NCBI RefSeq assembly: GCF_963576615.1
Contig: NC_088717.1
Span: forward strand, 31,165,213 to 31,229,212
From: Watersipora subatra
Lineage: Eukaryota; Bryozoa; Gymnolaemata; Cheilostomatida; Watersiporidae
Length of the DNA stretch: 64,000 nucleotides
Direction of reading: 5' to 3'
The notes beneath the pieces are model-generated. The model had not been told where the DNA came from. It did not search any database and worked only from the letters and a program-made list of their open reading frames with translations. This document shows positions 1 through 11,395 of this stretch, piece by piece. A program made the position numbers and the translations under genes. Within the stretch, counting starts at the first letter, position 1. Each line of letters starts with the position of its first letter.

Positions 1-105
1 CAATGAGTGAACGGTAAGAAATAAATTATAGAAGATTGTTCACTGCGTAAAAGCCTTAATAAATGGCGCCTGTTATCTTTTTCAGGTCAACCACTATCCC
101 AGAGG

Positions 106-110
106 TCTCT

Positions 111-182
<72 letters not shown>
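106..182. repeat. (CT)n(TA)n microsatellite
   Basis: A short CT run passes into about 30 TA dinucleotides with one TG interruption. It is simple sequence, and the open frame across it (a run of IY dipeptides) is not a gene. Confidence 0.95.
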
Positions 183-183
<1 letters not shown>

Positions 184-208
184 TGGCTACGTCACCTTTT
201 CCCTTTGA

Positions 209-559
209 TCAGTTCACCATGTTTCTCTGCGCCGGGTGTCCGGAGCGCCTTGATGAGCCTGACGTCCATGGGATCGATAGCATCCAAATAAGACAGCTCT
301 TCGGAGTTATTCCCCCACGGTCTTTTTCATGGCCACCACTCCTTTCATAGAGTTTGTTCTTTAGAATATCTCGCTTTATTTTTACGTTTACAACAGCTGT
401 GGGCCGCAGCAGACAAAAGTGCTCGAGAAATGCAGTTCTGTTGGCGCCCCTTTCAATGGCAATTCCTGCTGTTATTAATACTAACTTGGGTATCAGAAAT
501 TCAAAACTGAAGTTGCCGAAACTGCCATTCTCACTTCTGAGAGAAAGTTTGAATAAAAA
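209..559 (-). other. Unassigned 116-codon open frame without clear start
   Basis: Reading the minus strand from just after a TGA at 560-562 to a TGA at 209-211, one frame stays open for 116 codons in AT-rich surroundings. The composition looks protein-like (stretches such as AGIAIERGANRTAFLEHF and KIKRDILKNKLYERSGG). There is no early methionine, so it could be an internal exon or a decayed transposon ORF. I do not recognise the family. No convincing splice site was fixed at either end. Confidence 0.25.
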
Positions 560-746
560 TCATGTTTTAGGAATTATCTCCCCTGTCACTAAAATTAATT
601 CCTAAAAGCCGCAGGTTTGCAACTTTTTTAAGTTATAACTATTTTGCAGCAATTTAGGATGTCAGTGGTGGAGTCAAAATTCACCTTGTATCTATTTATG
701 GAAAACTGCTATAGCTTCGCCACTACACAAAAGTGATGATCCAAAA

Positions 747-781
747 CTAGAAATTCCCCTGTCATACAGCCCACGACCTGA
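747..781 (-). repeat. Dispersed about 35-bp motif, copy 1
   Basis: The minus strand reads TCAGGTCGTGGGCTGTATGA and continues to TTTCTAG. The same block recurs at 5680-5712 (-) and 7796-7828 (+) with unrelated flanks. It starts with TC after an A, which is how Helitron 5' ends look, but no matching 3' end was found. Confidence 0.6.
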
Positions 782-941
782 TAATGGAATAAGTTATAAT
801 GGAAAAAATAAAGGGTAGTGCTGGTTGTTGAAAAAGTAGTTGTCAACAAAAATTGACAGAGTGTAGTGTGCATGAGAGTTGTTCGAGATGATATAAAATA
901 AATTTGAGGGAGCACGACTTCAAAAAGTAAATTCTATTAAT

Positions 942-1406
942 CTAGGAATTTGACAGGGGAACGTGTTGGCACGTATGACATAGTTGTATTTGAGCATTGT
1001 ATGTAATGAAATGTTTCTCATTACATACAGTACATGTAAGCTGTGATATGTTGTTGTCAAGTCTGCCTAGAAAGTTGTTACGCAGTTTTTGAAAATCAGG
1101 ACAATCTAAAGATTGAAAATGAGGAATGTGATGAAGGGGGGCAGCATTGGGAGGAGCAATATTGCTTTGTGCAATATTTTCATGGTCAATGATGTCCATA
1201 AAATCATGATCATCATCTGGAAACAAAGGGGCTGCCAAGTCCATGTCATTTACATCACCTACAACATCTACTAAAGAATTCTTTGAATCAGAGGAGTTGT
1301 TATTAATTTGAGTAGCATGTTGTTGAACATTTGTTGAACTTTCACTTTCTTCATAAAAGTGACTGCTAGATTTTACTATAAAATTGATCAGAAGTTGTTT
1401 GCTCAT
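942..1406 (-). CDS. Transposon-associated Cys-motif protein, copy 1
   Basis: An intact 154-codon frame. The middle is acidic and Asn/Ser rich (NNNSSDSK, then DDDHDFMDIIDHE). The C-terminal part holds two CxxC pairs (CTVCNEKH and CHTC) about 20 residues apart, a possible zinc site. The section after residue 35 is nearly duplicated at 5745-6179 on the same strand, so this is repeat-family coding sequence, not a unique gene. The CxxC layout after an F...L...C segment recalls the region ahead of the Rep domain in Helitron proteins, but this is a weak resemblance and no Rep or helicase motif follows. The 5' part (MSKQLLIN) differs from the second copy. Confidence 0.4.
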   Translation of the reverse strand: MSKQLLINFIVKSSSHFYEESESSTNVQQHATQINNNSSDSKNSLVDVVGDVNDMDLAAPLFPDDDHDFMDIIDHENIAQSNIAPPNAAPLHHIPHFQSLDCPDFQKLRNNFLGRLDNNISQLTCTVCNEKHFITYNAQIQLCHTCQHVPLSNS

Positions 1407-1439
1407 GTTTTTTTATTAAGAGTTATAATTTTTAGAAAA

Positions 1440-1965
1440 ATGTTGCCTTCTTGGAGTTAGATGATTTATCAATATTATCATAATTTACAGCACTATTACT
1501 GATATAATGAATAACAGCTCTCAGTAGTACTATTGTTCAATAAAAATCACCCAAAGTTCATAGACTAAAATTAGTAAAAATTCATAGTTGCAATGCGTCT
1601 AACACGACTGGTCATTGCTAACAATAAAGTGCGATAAAAATAAACGATTTTCAAAGCGAAACAACGCTCAAGATGAGTTGTTAATATGCTCTTATGTGGT
1701 CAATACATCCAGATAATGGTTTCTTTTCGTTTAAGTACAGATAGGGAAATTTAATGGTTTAGTGGTTAGAGTGCCGGAAAGCGAATCAGAGCGCTTGAGT
1801 TCAAATCCTGTTTGAGGTAATTTTATTCCTAACACTTTTGGCGAGGCTTCAGATGGAGGAACGGACATATGGACAAACACTGCTCTTATTATAGCCATTA
1901 TAGTAAAGCTTCTAGCAAACAACCCACGGACTAGGAAGAAGGCACATTGATAGTCAATAATGCAA
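1440..1965. repeat. Duplicated block, copy A
   Basis: About 520 bp here recurs at 2195-2712 in the same orientation, separated by about 230 bp. Shared landmarks include the sequence around GTCACCCAAA, the segment CTCAAGATGAGTTGTTAATA, and a tRNA-like module near the end of each copy. Confidence 0.85.
1747..1825 (+). repeat. tRNA-like SINE head, copy A
   Basis: TGGTTTAGTGGTTAGAG matches a pol III A box and GAGTTCAAATCC matches a B box, about 40 bp apart. Acceptor and T stems do not pair well, so this is a tRNA-derived retroposon or pseudo-tRNA and not a functional tRNA. Confidence 0.6.
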
Positions 1966-2194
1966 ATATTGATACAAATACATAATTATGGTTTCGAAAA
2001 AAACCTAATATTGGTCAGGGGCGCATATAAATCGTCATAGCTTTTGAACTACGCGATCTATCAACAATATTTGTGTACTAAATTAATCATTATACAAATT
2101 TACAGTAATTGATGTCATGAAAAATACCACAAATGCATTGCAAAATGAGAACATACCCTTTGTCGACCATTTTCAAAAAGACTGTGTGTATGCC

Positions 2195-2712
2195 TGAGTT
2201 GGACGATTTATCAAAAAACTGAGAGCGTGTCCGAGTTGGATGATTTATCAAAATTATTACAGTTTATGGCATTATTGTTACTGATAAAATATGAGCAATA
2301 AACTTCATTAGTATTATTGTTTGGTAAAAGTCACCCAAAATCCATAGATCCAAAATTAGTAAAAACTTGTGCATGTAGCTGTAATGCGTCTAGTACGACT
2401 GGTCATTGCTAACAATAAAGTGTGATAAAAATAAACAATTTTCCAAAGCAAACTACGCTCAAGATGAGTTGTTAATATGCTCTTATGGGGTCAATACATC
2501 CAGATAATGGTTTCCTTTTGTTTAAGTACAGATTGGGAAATTTAATGGTTTAGTGGTTAGAGTGCCGGAAAGCGAATCAGAGCGCTTGAGTTCAAATCCT
2601 GTTTAAAGTAATTTTATTCCTAACACATTTGTGTGGCATCAGACAAATGGATGAACACTGCTCTTATTATAGTAAAGCTTCTAGCAACCAACCCACGGAT
2701 TATAAAAAAAAC
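2195..2712. repeat. Duplicated block, copy B
   Basis: Second copy of the block at 1440-1965, with small indels. The segment after its SINE head lacks part of copy A (the ACGGACATATGG region), so the two have diverged since duplication. Confidence 0.85.
2537..2612 (+). repeat. tRNA-like SINE head, copy B
   Basis: Same A box (TGGTTTAGTGGTTAGAG) and B box (GAGTTCAAATCC) as copy A, inside the second duplicated block. Confidence 0.6.
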
Positions 2713-3039
2713 ACATTGATCACCATGGTTACCTACTTTTATGATAATATCTCATAAACTAGTAGTCAATTTCTACAATACTGTAACATGTTTCATGTGA
2801 TGGTGTTGTGTCACACAGATAGGGTAACTGACCTCTGATCAACTGATCAACGGTTCTCATGAGTACCATGTTCAGTGGGGTGTTGGCGATTATGGTTTAT
2901 CCCCACTTTTTGTCACAGGAAATGTTACAGGCAGGTTGCAACAGTGCTTGTCCATTGCCTTCCGTTAGTTGTTTTTATTGATACACCATTTCTTGCTAAC
3001 AGGCCGTTGGCTCAGAGAGGGACTCCTCCGCCTGTTGTC
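2713..3039. other. No gene recognised
   Basis: AT-rich sequence with no coding, RNA or repeat signal that I could support. Confidence 0.5.
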
Positions 3040-3250
3040 AGGTTTTGTTATTAGTCATGCGGGTGTGCTAGTTGTCCTCTTTATATACGCTGGAGCGCAG
3101 ATGGAGGAGCCAGATTGGTCGCCAATGACCTGGCTCAATTTGGCACATGAGCAATTATGGCTGGATGTCATTCCTAGCGCCACCCATGGTCTGAACCACC
3201 AACCTACTGATCACAAGCCAGCACCCTAACCACTGAACCCACAAAGCTGC
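3040..3250 (-). repeat. tRNA-derived SINE
   Basis: The minus strand begins with GGGTTCAGTGGTTAGGGTGC (A box) followed about 30 bp later by GGTGGTTCAGACC (B box, close to GGTTCRANNCC). A non-tRNA body runs on to about 3040. The plus-strand open frame at 2969-3229 is a shadow of this repeat. Confidence 0.6.
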
Positions 3251-3262
3251 TCCCCTAACGCT

Positions 3263-3288
3263 AATTATAAGCTAGTTAGCTTATAATT
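3263..3288. repeat. Perfect short palindrome
   Basis: Arms AATTATAAGCTA and TAGCTTATAATT around a 2-base GT centre. It can form a cruciform, but no function is implied. Confidence 0.8.
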
Positions 3289-3845
3289 CCTAACTGTGTA
3301 ACTACAGACTGGGATATAAGTTAGTTTTGTACAGTTCCTCCGAACATACTTCAATAGCTGTACATATCAACTGTTAGTAGTGAGTGTTACATTTTTCATT
3401 AGCTATATTATGCACAAAATACTAACAATATTTTCACCTTTAAAAATCACTTTAATTAAAGAGCTTGCTTAAATCTTGTTTATTATCTGCTGCTGCTGAT
3501 GCTGTTGCTAGGAAACCATGCGCCAGTTATTTTTTCTGCTTGGTGTTAAAGTAATGTGATATGTTATTAGCATTGCTATAATGAATTCTACAAGGATAAA
3601 AAATAGAAACAAGCTTAATAAGTTGGTGTAGAAGAAAAGAATAAATTTATTTGTTAGAGGAACGAATGAAGAAACGAGGAAAAACAAAAATGAAAAAGCG
3701 GCAGGGCCCAGTCCGTCAAAGTTGGTCTGTCTGTCGTCACATTGCTAGTCCTAGTCTCCTTGTCAGTCGTAGTCATTTCCGTCTGAGCAAAAAGCTTTGT
3801 CGTTTTTGTCATTGTTTGAGTCGTCTCGTTCCACAAGTCCAGTCG

Positions 3846-4632
3846 TCAAGGTCGTGTGTTCGTCGAAGAGTCAAGCTGAATTGGTCGTCTTGCTCTGAAT
3901 ATATAGGCGTTGAAATTGTTGTCGTTAGCATAGTCACTGTAGAATTTCATAGGGCTGGGCTCTGCCGCTGGAGGTGGAGTAGATAAAGATGATGATAAAG
4001 GAGGTAAAGTCGATGTTGATGGAGTTTGATAACAACTGGTTGAAGGTTCGTGGTAATCGTTAGGCCTTATATCTTCCAGGGGACCTATCAAAAAAAGGTA
4101 ATAGCATGTTAGAGCTACTCTACACTTTTTAGGTGATTATTATTTAGTGTAGCACATTATGGAAGCTCTCTCCTACTTTAATTTTTGCTATAATCATTAT
4201 TTTGCTGTAAGTCGTGAATTAAAATTATAAACATATCACACCAAAGTTGTTAGCGATGTTGGTAATGAAAACATTTTGGCCATGACTGTAAGAGGATTTC
4301 CTTAAGCATACAAAGACATTGTATATGTCAGAAGTGCCTCACAGTAGCCAATGGTATTTTGTTTTAACTCTAATATGAAATAAAACTAGAACACAGTAAT
4401 TTACAACAAAATAAGTTCCGTTTATTGATATTGTTAAAGCTTAGCTTTACCCGTGTTAATAAGCTGACAAGACCAAACTTATAACCCAGTTAGTCACAAG
4501 CTGCAAGTAGCATCAGCGTAACAGGATAAGTAAAAAACACTCACATTTGGTCCCATCAAAATTTCTTGCAAACTTGTGGTTGCATGTTTCGCACCATCTG
4601 TCATTACATGATTGGCACGTCTGGGTGCTCAT
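3846..4632 (-). CDS. Small two-exon Cys-rich protein, unrecognised
   Basis: Exon 1 codes from an ATG at 4630-4632 to 4545 and exon 2 runs from 4084 to a TGA at 3846-3848. The donor is AAAT/gtgagtg and the acceptor is tttttttgatag/GT. Exon 1 ends one base into a codon and exon 2 supplies the other two, giving Cys, so the phases match. The product is 108 residues. The N-terminus has a compact zinc-type motif (CQSCNDRWCETC, spacing C-2-C-4-C-2-C) with a further Cys at the junction. The rest is Ser/Thr/Pro rich. An acceptor-like TTTAAATTACAG lies six bases before the ATG, suggesting a spliced 5' UTR. I do not recognise the family. It could be a host gene or part of a mobile element, since the same strand carries repeat-family ORFs nearby. 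Confidence 0.6.
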
Positions 4633-4639
4633 TGCGCTC

Positions 4640-5679
4640 TGTAATTTAAAAATGATATTATTATAACCTACATAAAAACCATGAAGAAGTATAACTGAGC
4701 TCTACTCTTTTTCACTCTTTCTTGTCAGCATTGTTTACAAGGTTAAGAGTTTGTTAACCGAAACATTTCAAACAGTTTATTTCATCGAGTTACTTGATAA
4801 TACTTACAATTACTTTAGGCAGTATGCAGCGTGGAAAAACAGCAGCGAAGTGTTGAACAGCGGGGAAGCTATTAAAAAGAATGAGAAATCTTGCTCAGTG
4901 GGTATTTGCTCAGTGTTCAAACAGCTGAGTAAGACTACAGAGCAGGAGAGATATACAACTTGACATAGGCAGCACCAATAAGTAATCTCACAAATTCTGT
5001 GACATCACTAGTTTAAGTAGAACCTGTGCATTTTTGTCATTACTGTTATGTATAGAACTTGTTTATTCTAGAAAGTTCTATGGTGTTATTTACTTCTCAG
5101 CAATTTTATAAAATCGGTTGAATAATTTAAACACCGAACTTATTGGCTAAGAATATTCTGTAACTTAACTTAACTTTGTATAAAGAATAATTAATAATTC
5201 AAACAGTTTATAATATAATTGTCTCAAGGGTAGACTACAATAAGGAAGCGCTATGTGAATCTGTTAGTATAATCATTAGCATCAACACAGCAGCGAATAG
5301 AGTAGGAAAGAGTAGACAACTGGCATACGTATAATTAGATGTGTTTGATATTTTGATTAGGTTATGGATTTTCAAAAACTGTAAATTAATGTCAATGTTA
5401 AAATGCATCATAAACAAATAATTTAGATTTAAAAAATATTCTAGAAACACGACCTTTAATTCTAATTTAAAGAAGGTCAAAGGAGGTACTTCTACTAAAT
5501 TTGATTATATTTTAAGTTCTTTCAAAATTATCATGCATAGTGCAGAAAATATACAGCTAGTTTGACAAAAAAACGTATTTAATAAAAAAATATTTTAGAG
5601 CACGCGCTCAGATGAGAAGGCAGAGCTGTTCTGCGCCTGTTCTACACTTGTTGCATTAACAGAACTTTTAACAAAATTT
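4640..5679. other. No gene recognised
   Basis: AT-rich. The open frames at 4751-4963 (+) and 5235-5480 (-) have no recognisable motif or splice context, and I do not call them. Confidence 0.5.
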
Positions 5680-5712
5680 CTAGAAATTCCTGTCATACAG
5701 CCCATGACCTGA
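5680..5712 (-). repeat. Dispersed about 35-bp motif, copy 2
   Basis: The motif begins exactly where the Cys-motif ORF of 5745-6179 stops matching its other copy (after AATGAGAAACA). This suggests an insertion at an A/T dinucleotide in that ORF. Confidence 0.6.
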
Positions 5713-5714
5713 TG

Positions 5715-6179
5715 TTTCTCATTACATCCAGTACACGTGAGCTGTTATATGTTGTTGTCAAGTCTGCCTAGAAAGTTGTTACGCAGTTCTTGAAAATCAG
5801 GACAATCTAAAGATTGGATATGAGGAATGTGATGAAGGGGGGCAGCATTGGGAGGAGCAATATTGCTTTGTGCAATATTTTCATGGTCAATGATGTCCAT
5901 AAAATCATGATCATCATCTGGAAACAAAGGGGCTGCCAAATCCATGTCACTTACATCGCCTACAACATATACTAAAGAACTCTTTGAATCAGAGGAGTTG
6001 TTATTAATTTGAGTAACGAGTTGTTGAACATTAGCATTTGATGTTGATGGTTGCTGTGAGGACCTTCTAATTCTCCTCCTCCGTAATAATTGGGATGGGG
6101 TGTTCTGGGAAGTTGTATGTCCATGGTAGTTGTCAAGTTGTTTTGAAATTAAATTCAAAAAGTCAATTATGCCAAACAA
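5715..6179 (-). pseudogene. Transposon-associated Cys-motif protein, copy 2, interrupted
   Basis: The open frame 6179-5745 shares about 100 residues with the ORF at 942-1406 (NNNSSDSK, the DDDHDFMDIIDHE run, SLDCPDFQ). Here a stop follows LDNNI. In the same frame beyond it, the first CxxC-like pair is still visible as CTGCNEKH before homology breaks at the dispersed motif near 5712. The N-terminal part is different and basic (RRRRIRRSS). It is a broken copy. Confidence 0.5.
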
Positions 6180-6707
6180 AAGATTGTAAAAAATTTACAC
6201 CTAATCTACTACTATCTCTAACCTATGTTTTACAACAATAAAATGAATATTAATTAAAGCTGTAGGCCTAACCTACTGTAATGTAATTTAACAACAGCAA
6301 TGAGGAAATATGCTTATTATATCTCTGAAATGCAATATTAGAAGTAAAATGGCAAGCTGTTGTGTAATATACACAGTTTGAAAGTTGATTGTGTTGAATG
6401 TAGAATGGTTTTGATAGCGATCTAGCAGAAAGCAAGTCTGGAAGTTTTCTGCAAACTAGAGCAAAATAAAAAAATGTTTTCATCATAAAGGGTTGTTTTA
6501 GTTCGGCCCTAGCTTGTACATAAAATGTAAAGAATTATGGCTAACGTTTTAAATAATTTAATGAAACATTCGGTAATTGGGAAAAAAACATAGGCTGATA
6601 GACTGTGTACCACAATTTCGTACATGTAAATCGGTCTAGGCCTTAAACGGTCTACGTTTATTACAAAAACCTTCGAACAAATAAATTCGAATAACTATTC
6701 TTACTAG
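6180..6707. other. No gene; inverted duplicate of spacer sequence
   Basis: Around 6280-6360 the minus strand resembles the plus strand at 7575-7670 (shared ATTTTACTTCTAATATTGCA). Nothing coding is supported. Confidence 0.5.
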
Positions 6708-7548
6708 TCATAAACGGCCCCCGCAAACCCTTGCAACAAAATCTCATCAACAAATTTAACCATTTTTCAATGGAGTCGTTTAAGTATAATAACGATACAA
6801 AACACATTAAACCTATTTAAATATGTTACCAAGTCTTTGTAAATTGTCGACAATATCTTAAAACTTACCCATCTGATCAGATTATACACAAATAGTCAGA
6901 TTAATTTGGCCGAAAGTTGTTATTAAAACTTGCCAAGCCTTATTTCTATCAAAATTAAGACCGGCAAACGAAACGCCGAGCGACAGAGAATAGAACTATT
7001 AAGCCATGCGCATTTCAGGAAAAAAAGCAGTGCACATTTCACCAGTCTATGGCATTGTCGAATTGCCGCAGGTTTCTGTAATTAATGTAGAAGTACTGAA
7101 AAGTAATCGTTTCTTTTTTGCCGATTTCAAAGTAACAGACATTTTGAACACTTTTGAGTACTTTGGTATTCTAACTGATGTCCAAAGCAGTGAAAGTAAA
7201 GGAAATGACGATGATATTTTTTTTAGCGATTCTTATGAAATTATTACAATATTTAATTACAAGCATAATTATTCGATTTATAAGATATAATTATAAGAAT
7301 AATTATTCGATTTTATAAGATTTAATTATATAAGGATAAGCATTCGAATTTACAAGATCGAAGTATATAGTGATCGATGTTGGGCAATATGTTACTGTTA
7401 TTATTATTTCTAAATAGTTTTGTTAAATACATGTATATTTTCTAAAGATCTATATAAATATCACAACTTCTTGATATTGTTAGCTATGACGTTATGAAAT
7501 GTAAATAAAACTGTGCATTGGTTTTCTATTATTACTGTATTACTATAT
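6708..7548 (+). repeat. Long inverted repeat, left arm
   Basis: About 0.84 kb that returns in reverse complement at 7826-8636. Both arms share CGGCAAACGAAACGCCGAG, GATCGATGTTGGGCAATATG and the ACTATATTAA inner end. The arms differ at many single bases and small indels, so this is an old fold-back structure. The left arm contains a 94-codon open frame (7006-7290) that is broken in the right arm. I see no known motif in it. Confidence 0.85.
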
Positions 7549-7825
7549 TAATAATATTGGTTATTCTAATAATATCAGTGCATTTTACTTCTAATATTGC
7601 ATTTCTCCTATTGCAGGGGGAGAGATATAAACATATAATCTTTTCCTTTCATTATTGCTGTTTGTTGTACATAATAACACCCACACCCAGTACATTACAG
7701 CTACCATTGCAGTTGTCCTATTGCACTGCAGTGCTATTTGACTGTTAATATTGCATTTCTCAACCATCAGTACCCTTTCTTTTCCAATATCTCTTTGGTC
7801 GTGGGCTGTATGACAGAGGAATTTC
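7549..7825. other. Spacer of the long inverted repeat
   Basis: About 280 bp of AT-rich sequence, including GTGCATTTTACTTCTAATA, which is also present inverted near 6340. The dispersed motif begins at its right edge. Confidence 0.5.
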
Positions 7826-7828
7826 TAG
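7796..7828 (+). repeat. Dispersed about 35-bp motif, copy 3
   Basis: TGGTCGTGGGCTGTATGACA through TTTCTAG, in the opposite orientation to copies 1 and 2. Confidence 0.6.
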
Positions 7829-8636
7829 TTAATATAGTAATATAGTAATAATGCAATGCACAATGCACAATTTTTTTTACATTTCAAAACGTCATAGCCA
7901 ACAATATCAAGAAGTTGGGATATTTATATAGATCTTTAGAAAATCTATTTAACAAAACTATTTAGAAAAAATAACAATAGTAACATATTGCCCAACATCG
8001 ATCACTATATACTTCGATTTTGTAAATTCGAATACTTATTCTTATAATTAAATCTTATAAAACCGAATAATTACTCTTATAATTAAATATTGTAATAACT
8101 TCATAAGAATCGTTAGAAAAAATATCATTGTCATTTCCTTTACTTTCACAGCTTTGGACATCAATTAGAGTACTAAAGTAATGTACTCAAAAGTGTTCAA
8201 AATGTCTGTTACTGTGAAACCAACAAAAAAGAAACGATTATATTTCAGCACTTCTACGTTAACAGAAACCTTCGGCAATTCGACAATGCTATAGATTGGT
8301 GAAATGTGCACGTTCTTTTTTGCTGAAATGCGCACGACTTAATGGTTCTATTCTCTGTCACTCGGCGTTTCGTTTGCCGGTCCTAATTTTGATAAAAATA
8401 AGGCCTGGCAAGTTTTAATAACAATTGTAGGCCGAATTAATCTGTCCATTTATGCATAATCCGATCAGATGGTTAAGGTTTAGGGAATTTTCTACAAATA
8501 ATAAAGACTTGGTAACATATTTAAATAGGTATATATGTGTTTTGTATCGTTATTATACTTTAACGACTCCATTGAAAAATGGTTAAATTTGTTGATGAGA
8601 TTTCGGTACAAGGGTTTACGACGACCGTTTATGAAT
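7826..8636 (-). repeat. Long inverted repeat, right arm
   Basis: Reverse complement of the left arm at 6708-7548, ending at CCGTTTATGA, which mirrors TCATAAACGG at 6708. Confidence 0.85.
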
Positions 8637-8679
8637 CATTTTCGTGAGTTGTGTGCACATATGCATTTATCATAAATCT

Positions 8680-8712
8680 CCCGACCAGTCGCTTCGCTCG
8701 TGTTTGGTCGGG
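8680..8712. repeat. GC-rich hairpin
   Basis: CCCGACC ... GGTCGGG with a 19-base loop. It is conspicuous because the surroundings are AT-rich. Confidence 0.6.
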
Positions 8713-11072
8713 GGACTATAATTTTATCTATTCCTATCTTGTATATTTTTATCCATTCCTATCTTATATATGGCCTACATGTGTTCTACCCTACATCACC
8801 TGTAAAATATACCAACCCACTATTTATATTACAAAAATAAGCTTTGCGACTTATATGACTTATATGCAAAGACCTAAACTTATCACATAAAAACCATCGC
8901 TCACCACCTACCAACTTATAACAAGCACTACTGATGTTTTTCCCTTACCTAAGGTATCACAGTACTTTACCTAAAGCTGGGCGGTATGTGTTATGCGGTA
9001 CTGCTGTTATTTGCGGTACTTGCTTTTAAAACCGAGCAGTCAAAGCTTCACAACGGAACCGCTGTGCGGTTCGGGTGTTCACACACTGAGGATACTGAAT
9101 AATTATGTGAACTTTCATGTGGTGTCGGTACGCACTCAGGTAGACCGAGCAACCGTTGTCAGATGGTAAAAGTGGCGCCAAAATAGAGCAGATTGATTGG
9201 TGGATGGAAATGATGTTTCGTCGCAGGGGGCCATCTTTTGCAGGAAGAAGAGTTGTCATGCTAGAATGGACGTCAAGAGTATCGTAGAAGGTAAATACTT
9301 TCATTGTTTCTTATTGTACTCGATGTTAGGCCATGAGTGGTCACACTTTAGATTTCTGTTTGAACTTGGTGCATTAGTTGGTATGGCTGGGAGGCATTCT
9401 AATCTCTAAATCTAAATCTATCGTATGCATGGGTGCGGATCATCATTTTTTTTGATTCAATAAAGATTGATGCTATTTGGCAGGAGAGCCTTGAACATTG
9501 ACTTACCAGTTATTGCAGTTTTAGTGTCCACACTATTTTTTTATAAATCCAAATGGAAAGGAAATACTAGCTTGGCAGCAGAATTAAAAGAGTATTATTT
9601 ATTCCAGATACGAACTCAAAATTTTCATGTTTGTTATGACTGTCAATGATAATTTCCAAACCATACACTTTGTCAGTTGCATTATCTTTTTAATTGTAAT
9701 AATTAATTCCTTATCACTAGGAGTTTTGTTTCCAGTCTGCACTTAAAACTAACCGCCTGAACTTAAATGAAATCTATCATTTTAATAATGTGCATTATTT
9801 CTTTGAAGCTTTCAAGAACAAAATTTTATGATATAGACATTGTTCAAAGCTTTTAGAATGACAATTACTGATATAAACATTGTTGCTTGCAAAATTTTAC
9901 TCTTCGCTGTTCACTCTCCTCACGTTCACGGACTGCTCTATATTTTATGTTTCTGTTTAGTTTGTAGTTCGTACTCTAACTGATTTTTGTCATCATTGGT
10001 AGGTCAAGACAATGAGGATGCTGATTTGAGGTTTTTATCACCGACATCATCATCATTGAAATCTAACGAAGTAACAGATTTGGAAGTTTTAACACCGACA
10101 TCATCGAAATCCGATGTTTGGCAATGTTCTAATACACTACATTAGAAGTATAAACTACGCTGCTTACTTCTTCCATGTTAGTTATTAATAAGCACGCGAT
10201 TTACTTGTAGATAGATGTAGGATTGCAGTCACCGCTGTCAAGTTGAATGTTGTTTTATATACGATATAGAAACCTTTTAAACACATCTATGTGCGTTAGT
10301 GGTGAATTCCACATGTTTTTACCGTTGGCCCGTTGCGTTGGCCCGTTGCATTGGCCCGTTGCATTGGCCGGTTGAGTTGGCTCGTTGCGTTGGCCCGTTG
10401 CGTGTCCTGACATTGATTGAACTGTCAGATGCACTCGCAGAGAAACTGACCAATCCGAGGACCCTTTTGGTGCTCTAGTTTATTTTTCTTTAAATTCAAA
10501 TAGTGAGCCGATTTCAGAGACAGTTAATTGGAAGCCTTAGCACTGGAAACAGTTAATTTAGAAGTCTTAATACTGGAAACGGTGTTTACTGCAGAACAAT
10601 GTTATTAAACAAAGGTTGTTAAAAGGAGACAAAGGTCAGTAAATTTGATGTATGTCTTTTTGATGTACTACCTTTTATTTGCTGTAAAGATACATGTTTC
10701 AATAAAGTTAATTTTGGCAATTAGATGACTTTTAATGGAAAGGTTAGGCAGCCACCAGCATTAGTTCCATGACTTTTATATTATATACTGTGTGCTATTT
10801 TACGCTATTGTGTTGCCCAGTTTATGTTTTATTAATTAATTAGTATTATGTAACATTTTCGCCTAGTTTATGTGAAGTTATGTTTTACAGACTTCACAGT
10901 AGTCTAAATAAAACACAGACAAGCAGTGAAACTTATTCTTTCTTCAAGCAACCCCAAGTAATTATAAGCGGGACGTAAAAGTCTCCACATACGGTAATGT
11001 AATTACATATATAAATAAAATAAATTGTCGTTCATTGCTGAAGAGCTGGGTTTATTCTCAACAAACATGGTA
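8713..11072. other. No gene recognised; one minisatellite and a weak exon candidate
   Basis: A 13-bp minisatellite (GTTGGCCCGTTGC, about six copies) lies at 10323-10401. At about 10003-10145 the plus strand has an acceptor-like TCATTGGTAG followed by an open stretch rich in Ser/Thr/Asp that ends in TAG. It could be a terminal exon, but no partner exon was found. Confidence 0.4.
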
Positions 11073-11214
11073 TGTGAATATGTAATAATACCGGAAACTG
11101 AAACAGGTGGAGCAGGCGTGCGGGCATTGTACTGAAAGTGTGGAGCTATCGAACGGAGACGCACAATACACAGCCAGGCAATAGTCAAACCTATGAAATA
11201 GAATATAATTTACA
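11073..11214 (+). repeat. 5' LTR
   Basis: 142 bp, TG...CA, followed immediately by the primer-binding-like site TGGTGGCAGCTTAAGG. Confidence 0.93.
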
Positions 11215-11395
11215 TGGTGGCAGCTTAAGGAACTGTGATACCTCCCTCACCATACCCGCCTTCATTGCAGGGACGCTAAGACCGGCCTAATAGATGACCG
11301 GAGTGAGAGTAACCGGTGAGCTGCTGAAATACTAACGCTACTACTTAACAAAAACTAACGCATTCCACACTTTTACATTAACGATAAATAACATT

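Noticed and set aside
1747..2612. The two tRNA-like modules considered as real tRNA genes
   Set aside because: A and B boxes are present, but acceptor and T stems do not pair. They are better explained as SINE heads.
3651..3986. 111-codon plus-strand ORF
   Set aside because: It overlaps the antisense exon of the spliced Cys-rich gene and has no independent support.
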